A stretch of DNA of 64,000 nt. It comes from Legionella quateirensis (GTDB lineage: Bacteria; Pseudomonadota; Gammaproteobacteria; Legionellales; Legionellaceae). Made by a program: the position numbers and the translations under genes. The DNA is taken from NCBI RefSeq assembly GCF_001467955.1, contig NZ_LNYR01000001.1, positions 124,001 through 188,000 of the forward strand, given 5' to 3'. Under the pieces are notes generated by a model that was given only the letters and a program-made list of their open reading frames with translations, was not told the DNA's origin and searched no databases. Shown here piece after piece: positions 17,964 to 26,995 of this stretch (positions within the stretch are counted from its first letter, which is position 1; every line of letters starts with the position of its first letter).

Positions 17964-20885
17964 TTAGACAATGGCTTCATTTAGTGAAAAACCGTTTAAA
18001 ATTCCTGGAGTGAAAGGATTCACCTGGTTATTTGTTTTTAGCAAATACCGGCCTGAATTACTGTTCACTTCAAAAAGAATTTGTAGACTTGAACTGTCCT
18101 GTTCATCAACCAGGACATTAACTTTTTCTAATAATTTAAATATCGCCCAAGTACCTTGTTCAGCAAGTTCATAGTGATTTCCTTCAATAGAATCTAATGC
18201 TAATTTGGCATTATTTTGCGGCCAGGTAAATTGAATAAACGATTCGCTGTTTTGAGTATCTGTTAATTTAATGCTGCCGATTTCAAGGTTCAAACTGGCA
18301 ACTACAGGATCAAGACTAATCTTCTGTAAACTGAATTCAATTTTACTTTCGTCGCTATGAGCAGGGAAAAACATATTAGTAATAATATTGGCGCGGATGA
18401 TTTCATCTATTGCATCATTGGAAATAGGCATTACAAAATCATTCACTGATTTCGTTTTCCATTCAGCGCTGGATACATCCAGAAAGGGCTTAATATATTG
18501 CTCAGAAAATGTGTTTAATACACCATGAGTTGAAAAGAAATGATTAAAATCTTTTATTTGAATTTCCTGATTTTGTCGGGAATCAAAAGGATAACGCTGG
18601 GCTATCGTATTTTGAAATTCTCTATAAACGGTCTGTTGCCATTGTTGATTGATGTATTGCCTGGTGTCTTTGATGAGAATAACCCAAGTGTCACCGGCCA
18701 ACTGTTTTGCCCATGAACTGAGTGGCTCAGGTAACTGACGGGATTGCATAAAGAGAGCGCTTACAGGATCCGTGGAGTTTTCATTAATAAATCTGGATTT
18801 TGTTAATGAAAATGCTGTTTTACCACCATCTGTTACAACCGATAATGTGGAGATAAAATGTTCCAGTTCATTGATTCGTAAACCTAACTCTTTAATGCTG
18901 GTACTGCTCGTTAAATTTAAATCAGTAAATTTATGTGCTACAAATTGATTGAAATTAGACGTGCCGTTATCTGACAAATCAGGTTTTGTTTCTTGTTGAA
19001 CCAGAGCAATCAGTTTGGCAATCGCATCTGATTGTTGTAGCGATTTTACAATCTGGCGACCTTGTTGATAATCCTGATAATGCAAAGGTTGCGATTTTTT
19101 TATAAACATTTGCCACCAGGTCACATAATCAAAACAATAGGCCTGAATTAATAAATTATTGAGTTGTGCCAAATCCTGTCGGGCTAGAACCCAATTTTCC
19201 GCTTGAAGTTTACTACTAATATTGGGAATATCTTTAATTACTGTCGCAAAACCGGTTTTAGTGAAATATACCGGTAACTCATTTGTCGATAAATTAAATC
19301 CTTCAACGGCGATTTTTTGTTTTGCTACAGGGAATGATTCTTTCGCGATGGAGTAATATAAATAGCTTGTAGGAAGTGCATTCAGGTAATTTCGTGCGTC
19401 ACTGATAACCTGCGGCCTTATCTGTACATTACTCAGTGGTTTGCTTAACGTATTTTTTAATAATATTAATTGATTTTTATTTGAATCCGGAGCTTTTTGC
19501 CATTGCTGTTTAAACCAATTATAAACTTCAATTTCTGAAAAATGCTCTGATTGTCCAAGCATCAAGTAGATTTTTAATGCTTTATAGCGAGTTATCGGAG
19601 TATTGCTCGGGCTGGTGATGACTTGTTCCAGTTCATTAGTTAATGAGGGAAGAAATTCACCTTCAAGTTTATGCTTTGCGTTATTATGTAAATTCAATTT
19701 TAATTGATGGACAGTAGGGAGCGATACTGAGTTCGCGGAGATATGCTCCATACTGTCCGCAGCTTTCGACAGGTGGTATAAAGCCTGAGCCCCATTATGT
19801 CCTTGACTCTTTAATGTATCATAAGCCAATAATTCTTTACTGGTTTCATCCAATAAATGAGCTGTTTTGTAATGGTTGTAACTGAGTAATAGTAAACTGA
19901 AAACAGCGATACTTGAAGCGATAGCAATTATTGGTTTTTGAGAAACTGTTCTGATTTGGGGAACCTGACTGCATTGCTCCTGGATGGATTTCAATGCTCC
20001 CTCAACAAAATAGGCTCTGTAATTGGTAGCTTGTGGAAAGGTATCCTGAACAATCAGGGCATATTCATGTTGAATTTTTTTATTTAATCGATCGATACTG
20101 ACTCCACCTTGTTCCGCGCTCGTGAAATAAAGAGAGTGCAGATGGAACAGTTTGGGCGATACTCCTTGAATCAAGGCTTGTATTGGCGCACCCAAGCTGG
20201 ATAATTGAAGTGGAAACTCACGAATTAAACTTCGTTTTATCGTTGAACGTACTGGGTGCATCTTGGAAATGACCTGATGACTGAGCTGTTCAATTAAATG
20301 ATTGAATTGTTGTGAGTACATTTCAATTTTTTTACGTGTCTGATTAATACAATCCAGAGAAAAACCTAAAGGTTTTGATAATTCAGTTGCATGATCCATT
20401 TGATAAAATTCAGTGAATCCTGCCAGGGTATCCATTTTTGTGAATATTAACGCGAGCTCAACTTGATAGCCCAGATTAGTGCCCAGCCGTTCTAATAAAT
20501 GTAAATGTGATTTTCTTTTTTCCGTAAAAGCGGTTGGTTCAGCAATTAATAAATCATTGACGTCAACACATAAAATTAATCCTGTAATTCTGAGGTGACG
20601 ATTGCATCGATTTAACTGTTTTAGGGTATTTTGTAATAGTGTTTTGCTGTTTGTAAGCCAACTTTCACCAAGTTCAACAATAATTCCTTGTTGATTAAAG
20701 TAAATTTTTGCATTCTGTTCGCTGAATACAGGCATTACTTCCATAGCACTTTGTTTTAAGAGCGCCGATTTTCCCTGTTCGTTGTTTCCTGTAATAAGAA
20801 TGAAGGAAAGTTGATTGCTTTGAGGTTTTAATTGAGCAAGTATTTTTTTTATAGCATCACATAATGCGCGTAAAGAATTATCCAT
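17964..20885 (-). CDS. icmF: IcmF, inner-membrane GTPase-like protein (TssM family)
   Basis: The protein has 973 residues, with an N-terminal nucleotide-binding motif GNNEQGKS at 33-40, a membrane helix at about 319-338 (IIAIASSIAVFSLLLLSY region) and a large periplasmic remainder. IcmF with IcmH/DotU stabilises the Dot/Icm core and helps polar assembly; the pair is related to TssM-TssL of type VI secretion. Only one downstream membrane helix is visible, with no N-terminal pair as in many TssM proteins. The start shares one base with the icmH stop (TAATG). Confidence 0.94.
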   Translation of the reverse strand: MDNSLRALCDAIKKILAQLKPQSNQLSFILITGNNEQGKSALLKQSAMEVMPVFSEQNAKIYFNQQGIIVELGESWLTNSKTLLQNTLKQLNRCNRHLRITGLILCVDVNDLLIAEPTAFTEKRKSHLHLLERLGTNLGYQVELALIFTKMDTLAGFTEFYQMDHATELSKPLGFSLDCINQTRKKIEMYSQQFNHLIEQLSHQVISKMHPVRSTIKRSLIREFPLQLSSLGAPIQALIQGVSPKLFHLHSLYFTSAEQGGVSIDRLNKKIQHEYALIVQDTFPQATNYRAYFVEGALKSIQEQCSQVPQIRTVSQKPIIAIASSIAVFSLLLLSYNHYKTAHLLDETSKELLAYDTLKSQGHNGAQALYHLSKAADSMEHISANSVSLPTVHQLKLNLHNNAKHKLEGEFLPSLTNELEQVITSPSNTPITRYKALKIYLMLGQSEHFSEIEVYNWFKQQWQKAPDSNKNQLILLKNTLSKPLSNVQIRPQVISDARNYLNALPTSYLYYSIAKESFPVAKQKIAVEGFNLSTNELPVYFTKTGFATVIKDIPNISSKLQAENWVLARQDLAQLNNLLIQAYCFDYVTWWQMFIKKSQPLHYQDYQQGRQIVKSLQQSDAIAKLIALVQQETKPDLSDNGTSNFNQFVAHKFTDLNLTSSTSIKELGLRINELEHFISTLSVVTDGGKTAFSLTKSRFINENSTDPVSALFMQSRQLPEPLSSWAKQLAGDTWVILIKDTRQYINQQWQQTVYREFQNTIAQRYPFDSRQNQEIQIKDFNHFFSTHGVLNTFSEQYIKPFLDVSSAEWKTKSVNDFVMPISNDAIDEIIRANIITNMFFPAHSDESKIEFSLQKISLDPVVASLNLEIGSIKLTDTQNSESFIQFTWPQNNAKLALDSIEGNHYELAEQGTWAIFKLLEKVNVLVDEQDSSSLQILFEVNSNSGRYLLKTNNQVNPFTPGILNGFSLNEAIV

Positions 20886-21670
20886 TAGTCATCCAGCATT
20901 GCAAGTTGGGTGTGTCCAAATAATAGGGTTTTCGCTTTGTTTTCTAACACTATGTGGCTGGTTAAGAATGCAAGCGCTACAAAACTTACCGCGATAATAG
21001 CGGTAATCACTGAAGCTTTATAGTTTTTCTTAATGGTTTTTGGTAGGGGATTTTCATTAAACAGGCGATGGGGTTTATTGAATCGGTATTGTTGAATGAT
21101 TTGATACAAATCTTCAATCGTGTTATCCAATACTTGACGGCCATCAGCTCTTAAATGATATTCACCTTCAAATCCGGCAATCAGACAAAAATAAACCAGC
21201 TCTATTAAATCAAGAAATTGGTTCGGTCTTTCTTTGATGTAATTCAGTATTTCAAAAAAACGTTGCTGCGGCTGAGCTCCATCACTTGTTAAGGGAGTAA
21301 ATGATTTAAATTCAGCTGCCTGGTTATAAATTCTCAAGTAACTCTTACCCAAAATTTCATCAATAGTAGCTGATACTAGATATTGCGCGATGCTGATGAG
21401 ATCCAGTGGATACTTGGACGCGTCCAGTTTGCTGTGAAAAGCACGTAATTCATGCTCTATATTGTCTCTTATATTTTCAATTGGTGGTAGGCTGGGACTT
21501 AAACATAGTCGTTCGAGTAAGGACAATAACGGTCCTGCGGCAGCAACCAACGAATTGCTGGAAAAAGGCGCTATAAAAAGTTTGGAACGATAGTATCCCT
21601 GCGGAACAAGTGCGGGTCCCGAAATTGCAAGACGACTGACAAGTGAGGCCGGATAATGCTCAGCTGTCAT
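20885..21670 (-). CDS. icmH: IcmH/DotU, inner-membrane partner of IcmF
   Basis: This 261-residue protein of the DotU/TssL family has a helical cytoplasmic domain and a single C-terminal membrane anchor at about residues 218-241. The ATG at 21670 has an excellent GGAG site seven bases upstream and gives the length known for L. pneumophila. A GTG 24 codons upstream without a ribosome site is rejected. It is coupled to icmF by a one-base overlap. The promoter should lie in the gap up to about 21.75 kb. Confidence 0.93.
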   Translation of the reverse strand: MTAEHYPASLVSRLAISGPALVPQGYYRSKLFIAPFSSNSLVAAAGPLLSLLERLCLSPSLPPIENIRDNIEHELRAFHSKLDASKYPLDLISIAQYLVSATIDEILGKSYLRIYNQAAEFKSFTPLTSDGAQPQQRFFEILNYIKERPNQFLDLIELVYFCLIAGFEGEYHLRADGRQVLDNTIEDLYQIIQQYRFNKPHRLFNENPLPKTIKKNYKASVITAIIAVSFVALAFLTSHIVLENKAKTLLFGHTQLAMLDD

Positions 21671-21748
21671 GAGTTTGCTCCAAAAGAGTTTTGACCATGC
21701 ATTTGACTTCCTGTGAAACTGTCTGTTAAAGGACGAAGTCACATAACA

Positions 21749-21997
21749 ATGTCAGAAAAAGCTTTAGGTACAGCACGTACCGTTCTTTTTGCAGACATTA
21801 AGATCTCCCAACTACCCTCGAAGACCGTTTACAAGAAATTCATCGCTGCAATCGCAAAAGCTTCAGTTAAAAATAAGATGATACGTTATATACTGCTATT
21901 TGTTCAAGTTAGTCAAGCCCACTTTTCAGATATTGCTGCAGCCGGGCTTAATAAATCAGTTGAACACTGTTTATCCAGGGTGATGAGGGAGATCTAG
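21749..21997 (+). CDS. Possible small protein divergent from icmH
   Basis: An open frame of 82 codons starts at ATG 21749 with AAAGGA about 15 bases upstream, which is rather far. It predicts a basic, helical protein with a hydrophobic stretch around residues 45-57 and no recognised domain. Codon use looks like the neighbours. Its stop overlaps the end of purH by four bases on the opposite strand. It could be a real small gene facing the icmH promoter, or a chance frame; I cannot decide from sequence alone. Confidence 0.45.
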   Translation: MSEKALGTARTVLFADIKISQLPSKTVYKKFIAAIAKASVKNKMIRYILLFVQVSQAHFSDIAAAGLNKSVEHCLSRVMREI

Positions 21998-23583
21998 TGT
22001 TTAAAGTGGCGAGTACCGGTAAATACCATGGTGATACCGTGTTCTTCTGCGCACGCTATGATTTGCTCATCTCTGATGGATCCCCCGGGTTGGATGATCG
22101 CGGAAACTCCGGCTTGGGCAGCAATCTCAACAGTATCTGTAAAGGGTATAAATGCATCTGAAGCCATAACACTGCCTTTTGTACTAAACCCCATTTGCTC
22201 TGCCTGCCATATTCCGATTCGCGCACTCATTACCCGGCTTGTTTGTCCTCCACCTATGCCTATAGTCGCTTCGTCTTTAGCATAAACTATGGCATTTGAT
22301 TTGACGTGTTTTGCTGCCAGCCAGGCAAACAATAAATCGTTCATTTGTTGTTCTGTTGTTTTATTGGCGGTTACTGTTTTAAGTTCACAATGGACCATTG
22401 ATATAGAATCATGTTCCTGAACAAGCAAACCCCCATCCACTTTTTTCATATTCAGTCTGAATTCATTGTCAACTCGCCAGGATCCCGTCGCAAGAATGCG
22501 GATGTTTTCCTTGGTAGAGAGTATTTTCTTTGCGTCATTACTCACTTCAGGAGCGATGATCACTTCTACAAACTGTTTTTCAATAATGGCTTTGGCTGTA
22601 TCTGCATCCAGCATTCGATTAAACGCGATAATGCCGCCATAAGCTGATAAAGGATCACATTGAAATGCTCTCAGGTAGGCATTTAGAGAGATATCACTTA
22701 GTGCAATCCCACATGGATTTGCATGTTTGACTATAACGCAAATCGGCTTGTCCATTGGAAAGGATTTAACACAATCAAGGGCTGCATCGGCATCCAGAAT
22801 ATTGTTATAGGACAATTGCTTACCCTGAACCAGGGTTGCAGAGCCTAAAGATCCTGATGTAACGTTTCTATCAGCATAAAATATTGCCTGCTGATGTGGA
22901 TTTTCCCCATAACGAAGTTCACTTACTTTATTAAATTGACAGGTAAGGACGTCAGGAAATCCGCTTGGTGTACATTGTTCATCTAAAGTAGTTAAATAGT
23001 TCGTAATTGCAGCATCGTATGCAGCTGTATGGGCAAATGCTTTTTTCGCTAAAGTGAATCCCCAATGTGAGGGTGCCTTTTTTGCTTCCAGGTAGTGGAT
23101 CAGTTCAGAGTAATCATCAGGAGCAACAATAACATAGGTATGAGCGTGATTTTTAGCTGCAGCTCGAACCATAGTAGGTCCACCGATATCAATATGCTCA
23201 ATTGCTTTATTAAAATCACAGTCCGGCCGACTGATGATTTGTTCAAAAGGATATAAGTTGACTATCAGCAAATCAATAGGTTGAATATTGAGTTGTGCCA
23301 GAACTTTTTTATCCTGTTCACCTCGGGCAAGTAAGCCAGCATGAATAGCGGGGTGCAGGGTTTTTACCCGGCCATCCATTATTTCAGGGAAACCGGTACA
23401 TTCACTGACTTCCGTAATCGGTAGTCCATGTTCTCGAAGCACCGCTGCTGTATTTCCTGTAGCGATTATTTCGATCTTTTGCTGATGTAACACTTGGGCA
23501 AGTTCTATGATTCCTTTTTTATCAGAAACACTGATCAATGCTCTTTTGGGCTGAAATGGTGTAAGAACCTGTTGTTTGGTCAT
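21994..23583 (-). CDS. purH: Bifunctional AICAR transformylase/IMP cyclohydrolase
   Basis: This is a 529-residue enzyme for the last two steps of IMP synthesis. The N-terminal MGS-like cyclohydrolase domain includes KRALISVSDKKG and HPAIHAGLLAR. The C-terminal transformylase domain has CVIVKHANPCG and a glycine-rich GIGGGQTSRV. Full length. It is the last gene of the - strand operon aroQ-accB-accC-prmA-purH, 26 bases after prmA. Confidence 0.97.
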   Translation of the reverse strand: MTKQQVLTPFQPKRALISVSDKKGIIELAQVLHQQKIEIIATGNTAAVLREHGLPITEVSECTGFPEIMDGRVKTLHPAIHAGLLARGEQDKKVLAQLNIQPIDLLIVNLYPFEQIISRPDCDFNKAIEHIDIGGPTMVRAAAKNHAHTYVIVAPDDYSELIHYLEAKKAPSHWGFTLAKKAFAHTAAYDAAITNYLTTLDEQCTPSGFPDVLTCQFNKVSELRYGENPHQQAIFYADRNVTSGSLGSATLVQGKQLSYNNILDADAALDCVKSFPMDKPICVIVKHANPCGIALSDISLNAYLRAFQCDPLSAYGGIIAFNRMLDADTAKAIIEKQFVEVIIAPEVSNDAKKILSTKENIRILATGSWRVDNEFRLNMKKVDGGLLVQEHDSISMVHCELKTVTANKTTEQQMNDLLFAWLAAKHVKSNAIVYAKDEATIGIGGGQTSRVMSARIGIWQAEQMGFSTKGSVMASDAFIPFTDTVEIAAQAGVSAIIQPGGSIRDEQIIACAEEHGITMVFTGTRHFKH

Positions 23584-23609
23584 TATAATTTACCCTTATT
23601 GAACCTGAA

Positions 23610-24482
23610 TTACTTGCGTGTAAAAACCAATAAAGACCATCCATCCAGATGATGAGTTTTGACATGGGTGAACACATCTCTATATGCTTCTATAAGTGAG
23701 TCGGCTTGCTCTGTCAAAATTCCTGATACTACCAATTCTGCTCCATGATTCAGCAGTTGATAAAAACGATCGCTCAGGGAAATTAGTGGTGCTAATAGTA
23801 TATTCGCGATGATCAAATCTACTGGATCCTGCAGCGCTTCAGGAAAGCTAATAGATAGTTGCTGATCTGTAATGTCATTCGTCAAGGCATTATTTTGGGT
23901 GGCTTGCAACGCTTGATTGTCTATATCTACAGCAACCACATGTTGAGCCCCAAGCTTTACCGCCGCCAATGAAAGGATTCCAGAACCACATCCATAATCG
24001 ATTAGTGTTTTATTGTTAAGATCAGCCTGCTCCAACCAGGTTAAACAGAGCGCGGTGGTTGGATGTGTTCCTGTTCCAAAGGCTAATCCGGGATCCAGCA
24101 TTAAATTGACTGCTTCTGGTTCGGGTGGAGTCATCCAGGTGGGGCAAATCCATAAGCGGGTACCAAATTGTTGTGGCTTAAAATCATCCATCCAGGCTCT
24201 TTCCCAGTCTTTATCAGCCAGCACTTCAATACTGCACTCCAGAGGAGGTCGATTCAAGGTTAGCGTATTTTTAGCTTCCTGAGCATGTTCTGCCTGAGCA
24301 TAGAGTGCTTGAATAATAACTTCCGGCCATAATGGAGTAGTGCCTGGTTCAGGTTCTAACACGGGATTGTCGTTTTTATCAGTGAGCATAATGGATAACG
24401 CTCCTGACTCTTCAAGCTCCTCGCTGATTTGTTCGATTTCTTCACTTGGACAATGTTCTATTTTTAATTGATACCACACCAT
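23610..24482 (-). CDS. prmA: Ribosomal protein L11 methyltransferase
   Basis: The 290-residue methyltransferase trimethylates ribosomal protein L11. The AdoMet motif appears as LIDYGCGSGILSLAAVKLGA, followed by VAVDIDNQA. Before it stands the family signature with GLAFGTGTHPTT. The N-terminal domain begins MVWYQLKIEHC. The gene starts one base after accC, pointing to a single transcript. No anomalies. Confidence 0.96.
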   Translation of the reverse strand: MVWYQLKIEHCPSEEIEQISEELEESGALSIMLTDKNDNPVLEPEPGTTPLWPEVIIQALYAQAEHAQEAKNTLTLNRPPLECSIEVLADKDWERAWMDDFKPQQFGTRLWICPTWMTPPEPEAVNLMLDPGLAFGTGTHPTTALCLTWLEQADLNNKTLIDYGCGSGILSLAAVKLGAQHVVAVDIDNQALQATQNNALTNDITDQQLSISFPEALQDPVDLIIANILLAPLISLSDRFYQLLNHGAELVVSGILTEQADSLIEAYRDVFTHVKTHHLDGWSLLVFTRK

Positions 24483-24483
24483 A

Positions 24484-25830
24484 TTAATCCTTCAGCATTT
24501 TTTCCAAATAGTGGATATTTGTTCCACCATCTATAAAAGATTTGTCATGTAGAATACGCTGATGTAATTCAATATTGGTTTTAATCCCATCAATGATTAT
24601 TTCATCCAGAGCATTCCGCATTCTGCCTATAGCCTCTGATCGCGATTCACCATAACTGATGAGTTTACCTATCATGGAGTCATAATTAGGGGGTACGGTA
24701 TAACTGCTGTAGATGTGTGAGTCAAAACGTATTCCTGGACCACCAGGCTGATGAAGTAACTTTATGGTTCCAGGTGATGGCATAAAGGTTTTCGGGTCTT
24801 CCGCGTTAATTCTGCATTCAATAGCATGTCCGCGGAATTTAATATCTTCCTGAGTCAGGGAAAGAGGAATATCACTGGCAATCTTGATTTGTTCCTTGAT
24901 TAAATCGATTCCGGTAATCATTTCGGTGACAGGATGTTCCACCTGAATACGTGTATTCATTTCTATAAAATAGAAACAACCGTCCTGATATAAAAACTCA
25001 AAAGTGCCTGCGCCACGGTATTGAAGATCTTTACAGGCCTTGATAACCGAATCACCTACTTTTTTCCGTAATTCTGCTGTAATGCCTGGAGCAGGAGCCT
25101 CTTCAATAACCTTTTGATGCCGTCTTTGCATGGAGCAATCACGTTCACCCAGGTGAATGGCATGACCCTTACCGTCTCCGAGAACCTGAAACTCTACGTG
25201 CCTTGGATTTTCAAGAAATTTTTCCATGTAGACGATGGGATTGTTAAAAGCGGCTTTAGCTTCACTTCGGGTAAGGGCTATAGCACTTAATAAATTAGAT
25301 TCGCTGTGCACAACACGCATCCCGCGACCACCGCCACCGCCAGCAGCTTTAATAATTACTGGATAGCCAATGGTACGACCAATTTCCAGATTGCGATTAT
25401 CGTCATCGCTTAACGGACCATCAGAACCAGGAACACAGGGTACGCCAGCTTTTTTCATGGCAGCAATTGCGGATACTTTATCGCCCATTAAGCGAATAGT
25501 ATCGCCTCTTGGTCCAATAAATCGAAAACCGCTTTGTTCTACTATATCGGCAAAATCAGCGTTTTCTGATAAAAATCCATATCCCGGATGAATCGCTACA
25601 GCATCAGTAATTTCTGCTGCGGATATTATAGCAGGGATGTTCAGATAACTTTTTTGTGCAGGAGCAGGCCCGATACAAACGGTTTCATCAGCAAGGCGGA
25701 CATGCAACAAATCTTTATCGACATCTGAATGTACCGCAACAGTTTGAATGCCAAGCTCTTTACAAGCACGTAATATACGAAGTGCAATTTCACCTCTATT
25801 CGCAATAACTATTTTACTGAGCATAGACAC
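24484..25830 (-). CDS. accC: Biotin carboxylase subunit of acetyl-CoA carboxylase
   Basis: AccC (448 residues) carboxylates the biotin on AccB using ATP and bicarbonate in the first committed step of fatty-acid synthesis. It shows the biotin carboxylase N-domain ([14 protein letters not shown]), the ATP-grasp glycine loop [10 protein letters not shown], the catalytic EFQVLGD and HLGERDCS segments, and the [16 protein letters not shown] signature. It lies six bases after accB. It may also serve the nearby pyruvate carboxylase B-type protein (26996-28777), for which no separate A subunit is seen in this window. Confidence 0.97.
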   Translation of the reverse strand: MSMLSKIVIANRGEIALRILRACKELGIQTVAVHSDVDKDLLHVRLADETVCIGPAPAQKSYLNIPAIISAAEITDAVAIHPGYGFLSENADFADIVEQSGFRFIGPRGDTIRLMGDKVSAIAAMKKAGVPCVPGSDGPLSDDDNRNLEIGRTIGYPVIIKAAGGGGGRGMRVVHSESNLLSAIALTRSEAKAAFNNPIVYMEKFLENPRHVEFQVLGDGKGHAIHLGERDCSMQRRHQKVIEEAPAPGITAELRKKVGDSVIKACKDLQYRGAGTFEFLYQDGCFYFIEMNTRIQVEHPVTEMITGIDLIKEQIKIASDIPLSLTQEDIKFRGHAIECRINAEDPKTFMPSPGTIKLLHQPGGPGIRFDSHIYSSYTVPPNYDSMIGKLISYGESRSEAIGRMRNALDEIIIDGIKTNIELHQRILHDKSFIDGGTNIHYLEKMLKD

Positions 25831-25836
25831 TTCTCA

Positions 25837-26310
25837 CTATTCTATAATAAACAATGCCTGATCGTATTCAACTGGTTCCCCGTTGTTCACTAATATTTCT
25901 ACGATTTTACCGGCGCGATCCGCTTCAATTTCATTGAACATTTTCATGGCTTCAACAATGCATAAGGTATCACCGACTTTGACGGATTGGCCCAGAGTTA
26001 CAAAAGGAGGAGTTTCTGGTGACGGAGAAGTATACATGGTTCCCACCATCGGTGAACGAATTTTATGTCCTGATGAAACAGCTGTGGCTGGTTTGCTTTC
26101 AGGATGATGCGTTGATGGGGCCGTTGGAGCTGATCCAGGTATATGTTGTTGCTGCGCTGGAGGAGCAACATAGCGAACCTGAGGGGACTCCATGGTAACA
26201 CTGCTATGACGACTAAGTCGTAGCGATTCTTCACCTTCTTTAATTTCAATTTCAGAAATGCCAGTTTCTTCCAGCAATTCGATTAGTTTTCTGATTTTAC
26301 GAATATCCAT
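25837..26310 (-). CDS. accB: Biotin carboxyl carrier protein
   Basis: The 157-residue carrier has a short N-terminal helix region, a Pro/Ala/His-rich linker at about 45-80 and a C-terminal biotinyl domain. The biotin lysine sits in [10 protein letters not shown]. It partners with AccC in acetyl-CoA carboxylase. It is 12 bases after aroQ and 6 before accC, the usual aroQ-accB-accC arrangement of gammaproteobacteria. The start ATG follows a GAGAG-type site. Confidence 0.97.
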   Translation of the reverse strand: MDIRKIRKLIELLEETGISEIEIKEGEESLRLSRHSSVTMESPQVRYVAPPAQQQHIPGSAPTAPSTHHPESKPATAVSSGHKIRSPMVGTMYTSPSPETPPFVTLGQSVKVGDTLCIVEAMKMFNEIEADRAGKIVEILVNNGEPVEYDQALFIIE

Positions 26311-26322
26311 TATTTTATCTCT

Positions 26323-26760
26323 CTACTTTAATTCTTCAATAATTGCTTTTAATGCTAATAAATAACCTTGCGCACCAAGACCACTGATAATACCTACAGC
26401 TATATCAGAAAAATAGGAATGATGACGAAAGGTTTCACGGGTATAAATATTGCTGATGTGAACTTCTATAAATGGTATTGCAACGGCACTCAGCGCATCG
26501 CGTAAGGCCACGCTGGTGTGGGTAAATGCCGCAGGATTGATAATAATGTAATCAATTTTGTCACTTTTTGCCTGGTGAACGGCATCAATTAATGCTCCTT
26601 CAGTATTGCTTTGGTAGCAGGTTAACTGTATGCCTGCACTCTTCGCCTCACTGAGTAAGTCAGCATTTATCTGACTCAATGAAGTAGCGCCATAAACTGA
26701 TGGTTCTCGAGTACCTAAAAGGTTCAGATTGGGGCCATGTAGAACAAGAATTTTTTTCAT
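26323..26760 (-). CDS. aroQ: Type II 3-dehydroquinate dehydratase
   Basis: This 145-residue enzyme of the shikimate pathway converts 3-dehydroquinate to 3-dehydroshikimate. The ATG at 26760 gives [16 protein letters not shown], the conserved N-terminus. The active-site region appears as [17 protein letters not shown] and EVHISNI. An in-frame ATG 27 codons upstream would add a non-conserved extension and is rejected. It is the first gene of the - strand operon; its promoter lies in the 235-bp gap shared with the divergent pycB-type gene. Confidence 0.95.
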   Translation of the reverse strand: MKKILVLHGPNLNLLGTREPSVYGATSLSQINADLLSEAKSAGIQLTCYQSNTEGALIDAVHQAKSDKIDYIIINPAAFTHTSVALRDALSAVAIPFIEVHISNIYTRETFRHHSYFSDIAVGIISGLGAQGYLLALKAIIEELK

Positions 26761-26995
26761 TAGACTTAAGTGTAGTCTGATTTTGGCAGATTTTGCCCTA
26801 TCTTTGAGAATTTGTCTATATATCTTCGAGGATATCGGCAAGATCTCCGCATGTTAGCTTCATTATTTGAAGTAGAGCAAGGAGCGAAAATGAAACATCT
26901 CATTGATATGATTTGAATTTATCGGGCATTTACGAGGTGCTCTGCTGTTTCGTTTATGTTATTGTTTTTTCATAGACTTATATAGAGACTGTTTC

